DNA from: Bacteroidales bacterium
GTDB taxonomy: Bacteria; Bacteroidota; Bacteroidia; Bacteroidales; UBA932
Direction: 5' to 3'
Length of the DNA: 64,000 nucleotides
NCBI GenBank assembly: GCA_017412645.1
Contig: JAFPWX010000022.1
Coordinates: forward strand, 1-64,000
Position 1 is the stretch's first letter; every line of letters begins with the position of its first letter. The translations under genes were made by a program, and so were the position numbers. The notes under the pieces are model-generated. The model did no database searches, was not told where the DNA came from, and saw only the letters and a list, made by a program, of their open reading frames with translations. Positions 22,232-31,100 of the stretch are shown piece by piece.

Positions 22232-23446
22232 GTGATACCCGACATTAGCATAGAAGATTTCGCATATCCCCTTCCTGATGAGAGAATAGCAAAGTATCCT
22301 CTCCCGGAGCGAGATTCTTCAAAACTCCTCGTTTATCGTGGTGGAGATATATCTGAATCAGTATTCAGAAATCTACCTTCAGAACTTCCTAAAGGTGCCC
22401 TCATGGTGTTCAATGACACGAAAGTGGTTCCTGCAAGGCTATTTTTCAAGAGAGATTCCGGTGCACGTATAGAGATTTTCTGCCTGGAGCCTTACGATCC
22501 TTCTGATTATAACGTTTCTTTTGCTTCGGTAAGTGAGTGTGTATGGAAATGCGTAATAGGCAATTCAAAGCGCTGGAAAGGCGATATTATCAGCTTTGAT
22601 TGCCCTTCCGGAACCCAACTTGCAGCGATGGAACTCAAGGCGGAACTGGTGTCCAAGACAGATCGCACCGGTCTAGTCCGTTTCTCCTGGAAAGGGGGAG
22701 AACCTTTCTCCAGAGTGTTGGAGCTTTGCGGGCAGGTGCCGATTCCGCCCTATCTGAACAGGGATACCGAGGAGATGGATACTGAGCGTTACCAGACGGT
22801 CTATGCTCATATAAGGGGCTCTGTCGCAGCTCCGACCGCGGGTCTCCATTTTACTGAAGCAGTACTTGAGGCAATTAGGGCTAAATCTATTGATACAGAA
22901 ACAATTTGCCTTCATGTCGGAGCCGGCACGTTTCTGCCGGTCAAAGGAAGCAGGGTAGCAGAACACCCCATGCATCGAGAACCTTTCTCCGTTACTCTGG
23001 ATTTCCTGAGAAAGCTTCGAGATGGAGGGCGAAAAGTGGTAGCCGTTGGCACCACCTCTGTCCGTACTCTGGAAAGCCTCTATTATGTTGGTGTTGCGTG
23101 TATCGAGGAAGGCGAGCCTTCTGACGTCTCTCAATGGGCTCCATATGAAAGGGAATACCCCTACGGTCTTGAGGAGGCTCTAAACGCAATTATCGCTTAT
23201 CTGGAGGCAAATAATCTTCATGAGCTCAATATAGGGACGCGTATAATTATAGTGCCCGGCTTCCGTTTTCGGGTGGTAGACATGCTGGTAACCAACTTCC
23301 ATCAGCCCGAAAGTACCCTCCTGCTGCTTGTTTCCGCCTTTGTGGCTGGTGATTGGCGCAGCATATATGACTATGCTCTCGGGCATGGTTTTCGCTTTCT
23401 CAGCTACGGCGATTCATCGCTACTATTCAGAAAGGACAGTCTATGA
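22232..23446 (+). CDS. queA: S-adenosylmethionine:tRNA ribosyltransferase-isomerase
   Basis: The 404-residue protein has the QueA landmarks 'YPLPDERIAKYPLPERDSSKLLVY' near the N-terminus, 'VFNDTKVVPARL', 'PPYL', 'GSVAAPTAGLHFT' and 'VGAGTFLPVK', and a C-terminal 'TNFHQPESTLLLLVSAF'. It transfers the ribosyl part of SAM to preQ1 in the wobble position of tRNA to give epoxyqueuosine. I chose GTG at 22232 because it gives a normal N-terminus close to the conserved motif; an earlier GTG at 22163 would add 23 residues unlike the family. The stop overlaps the acyltransferase start by four bases. Confidence 0.95.
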   Translation: MIPDISIEDFAYPLPDERIAKYPLPERDSSKLLVYRGGDISESVFRNLPSELPKGALMVFNDTKVVPARLFFKRDSGARIEIFCLEPYDPSDYNVSFASVSECVWKCVIGNSKRWKGDIISFDCPSGTQLAAMELKAELVSKTDRTGLVRFSWKGGEPFSRVLELCGQVPIPPYLNRDTEEMDTERYQTVYAHIRGSVAAPTAGLHFTEAVLEAIRAKSIDTETICLHVGAGTFLPVKGSRVAEHPMHREPFSVTLDFLRKLRDGGRKVVAVGTTSVRTLESLYYVGVACIEEGEPSDVSQWAPYEREYPYGLEEALNAIIAYLEANNLHELNIGTRIIIVPGFRFRVVDMLVTNFHQPESTLLLLVSAFVAGDWRSIYDYALGHGFRFLSYGDSSLLFRKDSL

Positions 23447-24588
23447 CATACGACGAAGAATTTGCAAACATCAGCCCCTACACCGACGAAGAAGCTGTAG
23501 CGGCTCTTAAACGGCTTTCGTATCATCCGATGCTGCCGTTCATCACCAAGTACCTGTTCCCCAAACAGGATCCCGGAATGCTGGGGCGGACGCTCCGTCA
23601 GATAGAAAGCATCGACGACTTCCAGCAGACCGTCATGAGCAAGGTCGTTTCCGCGGTAGTGGATCAGACCTCGTCCGGATACACCTACGATGGAATCGAG
23701 AACCTCAAAGGGGATGCGCGTTACCTTGCGGTAAGCAATCATCGCGACATCATCCTGGATCCCGCTATCACCCAGTGGACTCTCTATCGTGAAAATCTTC
23801 CCATGACGGAGATCTGTGTGGGAAGCAACCTCCTGAGCAGTCGCACCTTCGAAGATCTTCTCCGAAGCAACCGGATGATTAAGGTCATACGCGGAATCTC
23901 CGCCCGCGAACTCTACCTTTCCAGTCAGTTGCTGAGCCGCTATATCCGGCAAACCGTCACCTCCGGCCGTGCATCCGTCTGGATCGCCCAGAGGGAGGGT
24001 CGCACAAAGAACGGTCTGGATGTGAGCGAACAGGGCATACTGAAGATGTTCGATCTCTCCGGTACCTCGGACTTCAAAACCAACTTCAAGGAGCTCAATA
24101 TCGTTCCTATGAGCATCTCATATGAGTATGAGCCGTGCGATGCCCGCAAGGCCCGGGAAATCCTCATAAAACGTGAAACAGGAACATATGTTAAGAAGTC
24201 GGACGAAGACATGCACAGCATCCTCACCGGTATCAGGCAGTGGAAGGGTGGCATACACCTGAGCGTGGGCAAGCCGCTTACGGATCTGGAAATCATCCGG
24301 GCCAGCTGGTACGAGAAGAACGACCGTTATCAGGCCATACGCCGCTGCATAGACCGCCGCATCATCGACGGTTACAAGCTGTGGAAAACCAACTACATGG
24401 GCTACGATCTCATGACGGGGGGCAACCGTTTCGCGGAAATGTACACTCAGGAAGACCTCAAAGATTTCAAGGCCTATACCGAGCACAAGCTGGGGAAACT
24501 GGAAAAGCGCCTCGACCGAGACGCTCTTCGTGATATCTTCTGGCATATCTACGGTAATCCCGTAGTAGCAAAAGTAGAGGCCTGGTAA
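23443..24588 (+). CDS. PlsC-like glycerophospholipid acyltransferase
   Basis: This 381-residue protein has the acyltransferase motif I 'NHRDIILD' (HX4D; about residues 97-104), motif III in 'AQREGRTKNGLD' and 'NIVPMSISYEYEP' (motif IV region), all as in 1-acyl-sn-glycerol-3-phosphate or related acyltransferases. It lacks a clear signal peptide and probably acts at the inner face of the cytoplasmic membrane. Compared with PlsC (about 240 residues) it is long; the N-terminal ~80 and C-terminal ~100 residues are extra. It is coupled to queA by an ATGA overlap. The exact lipid substrate cannot be inferred. Confidence 0.85.
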   Translation: MTYDEEFANISPYTDEEAVAALKRLSYHPMLPFITKYLFPKQDPGMLGRTLRQIESIDDFQQTVMSKVVSAVVDQTSSGYTYDGIENLKGDARYLAVSNHRDIILDPAITQWTLYRENLPMTEICVGSNLLSSRTFEDLLRSNRMIKVIRGISARELYLSSQLLSRYIRQTVTSGRASVWIAQREGRTKNGLDVSEQGILKMFDLSGTSDFKTNFKELNIVPMSISYEYEPCDARKAREILIKRETGTYVKKSDEDMHSILTGIRQWKGGIHLSVGKPLTDLEIIRASWYEKNDRYQAIRRCIDRRIIDGYKLWKTNYMGYDLMTGGNRFAEMYTQEDLKDFKAYTEHKLGKLEKRLDRDALRDIFWHIYGNPVVAKVEAW

Positions 24589-24606
24589 AAACCGGGCCTC
24601 TGCTTT
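24576..24606. terminator. Terminator between convergent acyltransferase and DUF5723 genes
   Basis: AGAGGCCTGGT (24576-24586) pairs with ACCGGGCCTCT (24591-24601) around AAAA, with one T-G wobble, making a stable 11-bp hairpin. A short T-rich tail follows on the plus strand. It contains the stop codon of the plus-strand gene and can serve both directions. Confidence 0.75.
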
Positions 24607-24607
24607 A

Positions 24608-26032
24608 TTATTCCGTTTTGGACTTTTTGGATTTGGGAGCCTTGGCTTCCTTCTTTTCTTTGGCCGCTGCCTTTGCTTCGGCTTTCTGTTTGGCCGCAGC
24701 GGGGCTGCTCTTGCCGAAAGCGATCGCTACGCCTGCATTGACGGTTGTGCACACAGGATCAAGCGGGATGTACTGAGGAGAGAACCTCATCTGGATGGCA
24801 TCCGCTCCAACATAAACGTTTATGCCCAGCAGACGGACGCTTGCGGCCACTCCGATCTCCGAACCCTGGTCGCCGAAGGAATAGGTCCCGGCAATGTTCA
24901 GCTGGCGGAATGGGGTAAGGGCGGCGCCAAGGCGAATGTCCCTGGTCATGTAACCGTTATACTTGTACATGGTTCCGACAGCTCCGAGAGTTATGAACTC
25001 GAAGGGTTTGAACTTGGCCGACAGGTTGAAACTGCAGGGGAGCATTTCCAGTTTGCCCAATGCGCTGCCTTCCACAGGCTTGAACTTGATCATGTCCTTG
25101 ATTGCATCGCCCATGTTCTCGTCTCCCATATTGATGTAGACCTTATTTCCTGAATTCTGTCCATAGAGATTGTCGGTCCACTTCATCATGCCGAGATTGC
25201 GCACTGCGGCGCCGAGAATCAGCCTGTCCCTGAGGAGATAATAGCTAACGCCGATGTCGACTGCTCCGCCGATGCCGGCAGGCTTAATGCCCTGCGGGTT
25301 GAATGTGATCTTGCTGGGATCATAGTTGCCTTCACCGTCGAGTCCGATGTCCACAATTGGGCAGACAGCAGCTTGGAGCGTACCCTGGGACTGAACCCAC
25401 AGGTTGTCTCCGGCGGTATTGATTGCCATGTCCACCGCGGCGTTGATCCTGGCCACGCCGACCAGAGCCTTGGCTGTCCAGCCTATAGCCAGATCGCGTT
25501 TGCGCAGGCTGCGGCCGTAGGCGATTTCCAGATAGTCGGTTGTATGAAAATTCAGGTTCTCAACCTGATAGCTGCCGGTGGTATTCTTGACCTTGAGAGC
25601 CTCGAAGAGCGTACGCGGGACTCCGATCTCATTTTCAGAAACGAAATTGATCTCAAAATGACCATAGCCGCCCTTCTTTCCGGAAGTGCCGATAGCCAGA
25701 ATGTTGGCGTTGATGTGTGCCGAAACGCGGCTCATCTCTTCAAGTCCGCCGGGGAAAACGTCTGAGTTGACGGCGGAATTGAGACCTGTTACCAGACGTC
25801 CGTCTTCGAGGGGGAAGAGGAAGTTGGAGAGACCGAAATTGGTTTCGGGAGTGAGCCAGACGTTGCCGATACCCACGAATCCTGCCGTGCCCTGGGGCCT
25901 TACGGAAGGATTAAGGCGATAGCCGTAGAGATAGTTGTCGAGGAAGTTAGCGGTTTTGAGTTCTTGAGCCTGCGCAACTGTTGCGAAGGAGAGTGCGAGT
26001 GCCAGAACGGCAATGGTTTTGACTGTCTTCAT
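24608..26032 (-). CDS. DUF5723 family outer-membrane protein
   Basis: The 474-residue protein has a signal peptide (about 1-22) and then 'NFLDNYLYGYRLNPSVRPQGTAGFVGIGNV.L', the N-terminal signature of DUF5723, a PorP/OmpP1-like barrel family of Bacteroidota. The body is rich in amphipathic beta strands; residues about 440-474 form a Lys/Ala/Glu-rich tail that would be periplasmic or surface-exposed. Function is unknown. It is the last of three genes transcribed together with two lipoproteins, a layout that suggests one envelope complex. Confidence 0.8.
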   Translation of the reverse strand: MKTVKTIAVLALALSFATVAQAQELKTANFLDNYLYGYRLNPSVRPQGTAGFVGIGNVWLTPETNFGLSNFLFPLEDGRLVTGLNSAVNSDVFPGGLEEMSRVSAHINANILAIGTSGKKGGYGHFEINFVSENEIGVPRTLFEALKVKNTTGSYQVENLNFHTTDYLEIAYGRSLRKRDLAIGWTAKALVGVARINAAVDMAINTAGDNLWVQSQGTLQAAVCPIVDIGLDGEGNYDPSKITFNPQGIKPAGIGGAVDIGVSYYLLRDRLILGAAVRNLGMMKWTDNLYGQNSGNKVYINMGDENMGDAIKDMIKFKPVEGSALGKLEMLPCSFNLSAKFKPFEFITLGAVGTMYKYNGYMTRDIRLGAALTPFRQLNIAGTYSFGDQGSEIGVAASVRLLGINVYVGADAIQMRFSPQYIPLDPVCTTVNAGVAIAFGKSSPAAAKQKAEAKAAAKEKKEAKAPKSKKSKTE

Positions 26033-26035
26033 GGC

Positions 26036-27196
26036 TTATTCCTCCCCGTTATTCTTTTTATCCAGGAATTCAAGTTCCACACCATCAGGCAGCGTGACGC
26101 TCTTGATAGTGAGCTTGATTCCCTGTTTGTCGTTAAGTTGTGCGTTTGCACTAGTGATGGAACCGGCGATATCGGTTACCAGAGAACTGATTGCAGTGTA
26201 GCTCTTGTAGGTGAGGACAACATCGCCTTCCGTAGTTGCAGGAGCATCCAGTGTCCCCGGCTGTATGGTGGGGAAGCTGATGCTTACGCTGTCGTTGGGC
26301 TGTCCGGTGATGGAGATTGCCACAGGAGCAGTATTCACCGCCTCAAAGTGTGCGGAAATGGAGCTGAGACCGACTTTAACCTGATCCGAATTCGGCGTGA
26401 CCTTGACTCCGGAGAATGCAAGTGCGCTGCCGAATGAGGACGGAGCCTTGAATGCCGCCGGAAGGATGAAGGATGCGGTGAGCGTAAGATTGAGTGGAGT
26501 GCCCGGAGTGTAGGCCGGGGAGCCAGTGCCCCTCAGCACCACTTCGGAGACGGTGATGTTGTAGGGAAGGGGAGAGACCGCCGCGGCGAAACCGGCAAGC
26601 ACAGCATCGCTCGTGCCCTCTGCTCCTTTGCTGAAGCCGCCCAGTTCGGAGACATAAACGGTCTGACTGGAAAGAGCCTGGAGGGGAATGTTCGTCAGCG
26701 AGAGGGGAGAGCCGCCTACGCTGAGCTTGACATCCATTTCCATGGGCTGTTTCCAGTCGGTGCCGATCTGAAGGGCGATGCAGGGATTGCTCAGGTTATA
26801 CTGGTTGGAAACATTGAGCATACCGGGAACGTCCACCATGTAAACGGCAAGAGCATTCTTGAAAGTGGCTTCGCCGCTTCCGTTGAAAAGATCATCCCTG
26901 TTCGGAGTGATGTTCTTCGCGCTGCCGTCCTGGCGGAAGTAAAGGTCGCCTTCGTCGAAGAGTGGATGGTACTCCTCCGCTACCTTGAGGAAGCTGTCCG
27001 GACCGGTGGCTTCGCCGAGAAGTTCGCCGATATGCATGTCGAGCACTTCCTGTTCGAAGGAAACCGTGGCCCCGGGGAATACGGTGACGGTTTTGTCGAG
27101 TTTGGAGATCTCGTACTTTTCGTCAACGGTCCAGGGGTTGCAGGCCACTGCGAAAATGAGCAGGGCTGCAGCTGAAATGTGTAGTACCTTGTTCAT
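26036..27196 (-). CDS. Lipoprotein of unknown function
   Basis: This 386-residue protein has a lipoprotein signal with lipobox 'FAVAC' and Cys near residue 19. The mature part is rich in Ser/Thr/Val/Leu beta strands and resembles repeated Ig-like or barrel-associated modules, but I cannot place it in a named family. Two segments (about 130-200 and 220-310) have comparable strand patterns and may be tandem modules. The gene lies five bases after the hydrolase stop and three bases before the DUF5723 start, so all three are one transcript. Confidence 0.7.
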   Translation of the reverse strand: MNKVLHISAAALLIFAVACNPWTVDEKYEISKLDKTVTVFPGATVSFEQEVLDMHIGELLGEATGPDSFLKVAEEYHPLFDEGDLYFRQDGSAKNITPNRDDLFNGSGEATFKNALAVYMVDVPGMLNVSNQYNLSNPCIALQIGTDWKQPMEMDVKLSVGGSPLSLTNIPLQALSSQTVYVSELGGFSKGAEGTSDAVLAGFAAAVSPLPYNITVSEVVLRGTGSPAYTPGTPLNLTLTASFILPAAFKAPSSFGSALAFSGVKVTPNSDQVKVGLSSISAHFEAVNTAPVAISITGQPNDSVSISFPTIQPGTLDAPATTEGDVVLTYKSYTAISSLVTDIAGSITSANAQLNDKQGIKLTIKSVTLPDGVELEFLDKKNNGEE

Positions 27197-27201
27197 ATCG
27201 C

Positions 27202-28545
27202 TTATTCTTTAGCCATTGGGAAACCTTTCTGAAGACCCAGCCATGAGTAGAACTGCACGCCCACGGAAGAGTGGTCGCCGGTCTGCTCATGCAGGGTGGC
27301 GAGATTGGAGGGGAAGACCTCCATGGCCCTTTCGGTATTGGCATAGGGCACGACTTCGTCTTCCGTAGAGTGGAAGAACACTATGGGATGAGTGGGAGTC
27401 CAGGAACCGTCCAGCAGGTCGTTCTCCTGGGCTATCTGCATGAATTTGTAGGATGCGTCCTTCCAGTCAGAAGCAAGAAGATTGGCGACTGTGGCATTGC
27501 CTGGGCCAACATAGCTCTTAATAGTATTGTTGATGACCCCGATGTTGTCGCTGCGATCCGCAATCTGAGTGAGTGCTCCGGAATTGCGGAAACTCGCGCT
27601 GAGGAATTTGTTCACGGCAGTATTGCTGCCAAGCAGCTCGGGGTAGTAGGCATCCCACGCAAGGGCGATGAGGCCGATAGCCGCCGGGAATGCCAGGTCT
27701 CCGCTCGCTGACCATTCTTCCCATTTGTTCAGAGTGATGGTCATGCTGTAAGGGCCGGCGCCGCTGTAAGTTCCGCGGAAGCCTATGGCCTGCTCCAGCT
27801 GGGCATCCTGTTCGATGGCACGGTGTACCGCAAGTGCGGATGCGCCGCCCTGCGAATAGCCGATGCTGTAGCCTTCACAAACCTTCAGGGGGGCCATGCC
27901 GCTGTCTTTGAGGAAGCCCATCGCAGCCTTGGCCATGGCTATGGTGCGGTTGGCCGTAATTGTCTCACACAGATATGGTTGCGCTTTGCCTGCGGCCATC
28001 TGGTCCGGGCAGACGTAAACGGCGTCCATGTGGGCCAGGGCTATCACAGGAGCGGCACCGACTGACGGGAACTCGTCGGCACCGGTCATGGTCCAGTGGC
28101 TGTCGATCACGAAATAGCGCGGATTGATGGGTACTGCGTTTTCCTTGCTGGTACCATGAGTGCACCAGATAAGGCTTCCGGGAAGGGTTTCATTGTCGTA
28201 ACTATATGTTACAGAGGCAATTACCCAATACGGAGTGTCTTCGAAACCGTAATCGCTGATAGAAGCTTTGCAGAAGGCTTCGAAGCCCAGCTGGGTGTTG
28301 GATTTTTCCGAATCGCTCATACCGGAAAGGTACGACGTGGAGTAGAGGTCGAACAGTTCGGCAATCGTATAGCTTGTCGAACTGTCCACAGTGATGCCAT
28401 TGGGGTAGCCGGTCCATGCATCATCGTTAGTTTCGGTCGTTTCCGGGTTGACGGTGCCTGCCAACTCAAAACCGAACTCGATGTCGCAAGCCGAAAGCCC
28501 GAACAGCATCAATGCCGCCACAGGTAGGATTGCAATCTTTTTCAT
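27202..28545 (-). CDS. Alpha/beta-hydrolase lipoprotein (lipase/esterase-like)
   Basis: This 447-residue protein starts with a lipoprotein signal whose lipobox 'GLSAC' puts the lipidated Cys near residue 20. The nucleophile elbow 'GYSQGG' is at about 225-232, a probable catalytic Asp lies near 'HSTEDEVVPYAN' (about 390-402), and His lies in 'TGDHSS' near the C-terminus. The layout and the long insertion before the nucleophile resemble secretory lipases (PF03583), but no lid or substrate motif is diagnostic. It would act in the periplasm or on the cell surface. It heads the operon with the unknown lipoprotein and DUF5723 protein and has a consensus promoter 33 bases upstream. Confidence 0.75.
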   Translation of the reverse strand: MKKIAILPVAALMLFGLSACDIEFGFELAGTVNPETTETNDDAWTGYPNGITVDSSTSYTIAELFDLYSTSYLSGMSDSEKSNTQLGFEAFCKASISDYGFEDTPYWVIASVTYSYDNETLPGSLIWCTHGTSKENAVPINPRYFVIDSHWTMTGADEFPSVGAAPVIALAHMDAVYVCPDQMAAGKAQPYLCETITANRTIAMAKAAMGFLKDSGMAPLKVCEGYSIGYSQGGASALAVHRAIEQDAQLEQAIGFRGTYSGAGPYSMTITLNKWEEWSASGDLAFPAAIGLIALAWDAYYPELLGSNTAVNKFLSASFRNSGALTQIADRSDNIGVINNTIKSYVGPGNATVANLLASDWKDASYKFMQIAQENDLLDGSWTPTHPIVFFHSTEDEVVPYANTERAMEVFPSNLATLHEQTGDHSSVGVQFYSWLGLQKGFPMAKE

Positions 28546-28577
28546 ATACGTTTAGAAGATGATTATCGATAATTGTA

Positions 28578-28608
28578 CAAATATATAAAAAGAAAAGTCA
28601 AAACGCAA
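28578..28608 (-). promoter_or_regulatory. Promoter of the hydrolase-lipoprotein-DUF5723 operon
   Basis: On the minus strand TTG (28608-28606), 20 bases and TATATTTG (28585-28578) match the Bacteroidota promoter consensus. The start codon is at 28545. Confidence 0.65.
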
Positions 28609-28690
28609 ACATGCTTGGAACGCTAGTTGTTACACAATTTATATTATGTTAACTTAAGTATATAACTGTGTCCCCTTCCGTGTTTTTTAG

Positions 28691-28698
28691 TATCTTTG
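28691..28698 (+). promoter_or_regulatory. -7 element just upstream of the RlmD-like gene
   Basis: TATCTTTG ends seven bases before the ATG at 28706. No TTG is found at the expected -33 distance, so the promoter is weak by sequence; if used, the leader would be only one to a few bases. Confidence 0.35.
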
Positions 28699-28705
28699 TG
28701 TCGAA

Positions 28706-30112
28706 ATGAGACATCGCAAATTAGACCTGGTTCTCCAGGACGTCACAATAGAGGCTGTCGCAGCCGAGGGAAAGGCTATTTCACACAGCCCGGAGGGCCT
28801 TGTCGTTTTTGTTCCCTTCGCGGTTCCCGGCGATGTCGTGGACATACGTGTCACCAAAAAGCGCAACAGCTACATGGAAGGCTTCATTACAGAGATAAAA
28901 AAGCCTTCAGAGCGCCGTCTGGAGCCGTTTTGCAAACATTTTGGAACTTGCGGAGGCTGCAAATGGCAACCTCTCCCCTACGATATGCAACTGGCTGCCA
29001 AGCAGCAGCAGGTTTATGATCAGCTGGTACGCATCGGACATTTGCAAGTGCCTGAAATTCAGCCGATTATCCCTTCGGATAAAACGGTCTTCTATCGCAA
29101 TAAGCTGGAATTCACCGCTTCCGACCGCCGCTGGCTTCTGGACGGCGAAATCGCCGAGGAACTGCCACCCGCGGAACTCTGCGGCCTGGGCTTCCATGTA
29201 GGCAAATTCTTCGACAAGGTGCTGGATCTGGAAAAATGCTGGCTTCAGCCGGAACCATCCAACGAAATCCGCCTGTTCGCGAAGAAATATGCCATAACCC
29301 ACGGGATTCCTTTCTACAATATCCGAAACAACAGCGGTATCTTCCGCAGCATCTTCGTCCGCACGACCGATTCCGGCGAAGTTATGGCCATAGTGTGTTT
29401 CGCCGCGGATTTTCCACAGAGAGAAGCATTTCTCGATGCTCTGAAAGTCCGCTTCCCGGAAATCGTATCTCTTTATTACATAATTAATTCCAAGCTCAAC
29501 GACTCCATTTCCGACCAGACTCCCCTGCTCTATTCAGGACAGGAGGCAATCTATGAGGAGATGGAAGGACTTAGGTTCAAGATTGGCCCGAAATCCTTCT
29601 TCCAGACAAATACCGGCCAGGCATACAAACTCTACAGCGTAGCAAGGGAATTCGCCGGCCTCACAGGCAACGAAACGGTATACGATCTGTACACCGGGAC
29701 GGGAACGATTGCCCAGTTCGTTTCCAGGAAGGCAAAGAAGGTGATAGGCATAGAATACGTTCCGGAAGCCATAGAAGACGCAAAAATCAACGCAAGTGCC
29801 AATGGGATAAGCAATTGCGAGTTCTTTGCCGGAGATATGAAGGATGTCCTAGACGAGGCGTTTGTAGCCAGTCATGGACGTCCGGAGGTAGTTATCCTCG
29901 ATCCTCCGCGGGCAGGCATCCATCCGGATGTGGCCAAGGTCATACTGGGAGCGGCGCCCGACAGAATTGTCTATGTTAGCTGCAATCCGGCTTCTCAGGC
30001 ACGTGACCTTGCGGCCTTCGCCGCCGATTACGAAATCGTCGCTGTTCAGCCTGTGGACATGTTCCCCCATACCCAGCATGTGGAGAACGTTTGTAAACTA
30101 GTACGCAGATGA
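28706..30112 (+). CDS. RlmD/RumA-like 23S rRNA (uracil-5-)-methyltransferase
   Basis: The 468-residue protein has an N-terminal TRAM domain (about 5-62), the four Cys of a [4Fe-4S] site in 'CKHFGTCGGCKWQ' plus a distal Cys near 170, a SAM-binding region ('YDLYTGTGTIAQFV') and the catalytic Cys in 'YVSCNPASQARDL'. This is the layout of TrmA/RumA-type m5U methyltransferases that modify U1939 or U747 in 23S rRNA, or tRNA U54 in some cases. The target cannot be decided from sequence alone. It overlaps the antiporter gene by four bases (ATGA), so the two are coupled, although they have no obvious functional link. Confidence 0.9.
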   Translation: MRHRKLDLVLQDVTIEAVAAEGKAISHSPEGLVVFVPFAVPGDVVDIRVTKKRNSYMEGFITEIKKPSERRLEPFCKHFGTCGGCKWQPLPYDMQLAAKQQQVYDQLVRIGHLQVPEIQPIIPSDKTVFYRNKLEFTASDRRWLLDGEIAEELPPAELCGLGFHVGKFFDKVLDLEKCWLQPEPSNEIRLFAKKYAITHGIPFYNIRNNSGIFRSIFVRTTDSGEVMAIVCFAADFPQREAFLDALKVRFPEIVSLYYIINSKLNDSISDQTPLLYSGQEAIYEEMEGLRFKIGPKSFFQTNTGQAYKLYSVAREFAGLTGNETVYDLYTGTGTIAQFVSRKAKKVIGIEYVPEAIEDAKINASANGISNCEFFAGDMKDVLDEAFVASHGRPEVVILDPPRAGIHPDVAKVILGAAPDRIVYVSCNPASQARDLAAFAADYEIVAVQPVDMFPHTQHVENVCKLVRR

Positions 30113-31077
30113 TAATCAAGATACTTCTCCTTCTTCTTGGCCTGGGATTGGTCGTAGCGGGTGCGGAAGCTCTCGTGGAGGGTGCGTCTTCAATAGCCAG
30201 GCGTTCCGGCGTAAGTGAGTTTGTAATAGGACTGACAATAGTCGGATTCGGTACTTCCCTTCCTGAGCTGGTAGTGAGCGTTACCGGAGCGCTTGAGGGC
30301 AATTCGGCAATCGCAATCGGAAACGTGGTGGGAAGCAATGTGTTCAATGTGCTGCTCATACTGGCGGTCTCTGCTTTAGCGCGTCCGATAACAATCACGA
30401 AATCAAATCATTACAGGGATATCCCCGTGACTTTGGGCGTGACCCTTCTGCTTATAGCTCTGGGCATGAGCAGGACCCTCTTCGGACTGGGTGCCGCGGA
30501 CGGTCTCTCAAGACTGGAGGGCGCCGTGTTCGTGCTTCTTTTCATAGCATATATCATCTGGTGCTTCCGTTCCGGTCGCAGCCAGGAAACAGTCGAAGGC
30601 GATTCGGACGATGTTAAGATCTATCCCATCTTCCTGTCGGTAATAATGGTCCTTGCGGGTCTTGCGGGGCTGGTCTTCGGTGGTCGTCTTTTCGTGGATT
30701 CGGCGGAGGCGGTGGCCCGTATGCTGAATGTCAGCGATAAGTTCATCGCCATTACGGTCCTTGCCATGGGGACTTCCCTGCCGGAGTTGGTAACGTGCAT
30801 CGTCGCTCTTGCCAAACACAGGAGTCAACTGGCGCTGGGAAACATTCTGGGAAGCAACGTCTTCAATATCCTGCTCATTCTTGGCACTTCTGCCCTCATC
30901 ACCCCGATGAGTTTTGCAACAGTGAATCTGGTGGATATGGCTACGTTGGCGCTCAGCGCAATCCTGGTATTCACAGCGATTTATACGGGAAAACGCAATA
31001 TGATAGACCGTCTGGACGGCTCGATAATGCTTGCAGCATTCATCGGCTATATGGTCTGGCTCTTCATAAAACTATAG
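30109..31077 (+). CDS. Calcium/sodium antiporter (CaCA family, YrbG-like)
   Basis: The 322-residue membrane protein has ten predicted transmembrane segments in two homologous halves. The family's alpha-repeats are both visible: 'GFGTSLPELVVSVTGALEGNSAIAIGNVVGSNVFN' in the first half and 'AMGTSLPELVTCIVALAKHRSQLALGNILGSNVFN' in the second. The acidic and Asn/Ser residues in them bind Ca2+/Na+. It should exchange Ca2+ for Na+ across the inner membrane. It starts inside the end of the methyltransferase gene. Confidence 0.94.
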   Translation: MIIKILLLLLGLGLVVAGAEALVEGASSIARRSGVSEFVIGLTIVGFGTSLPELVVSVTGALEGNSAIAIGNVVGSNVFNVLLILAVSALARPITITKSNHYRDIPVTLGVTLLLIALGMSRTLFGLGAADGLSRLEGAVFVLLFIAYIIWCFRSGRSQETVEGDSDDVKIYPIFLSVIMVLAGLAGLVFGGRLFVDSAEAVARMLNVSDKFIAITVLAMGTSLPELVTCIVALAKHRSQLALGNILGSNVFNILLILGTSALITPMSFATVNLVDMATLALSAILVFTAIYTGKRNMIDRLDGSIMLAAFIGYMVWLFIKL

Positions 31078-31100
31078 AACTGGGAAACAGCTTTCGTTTT

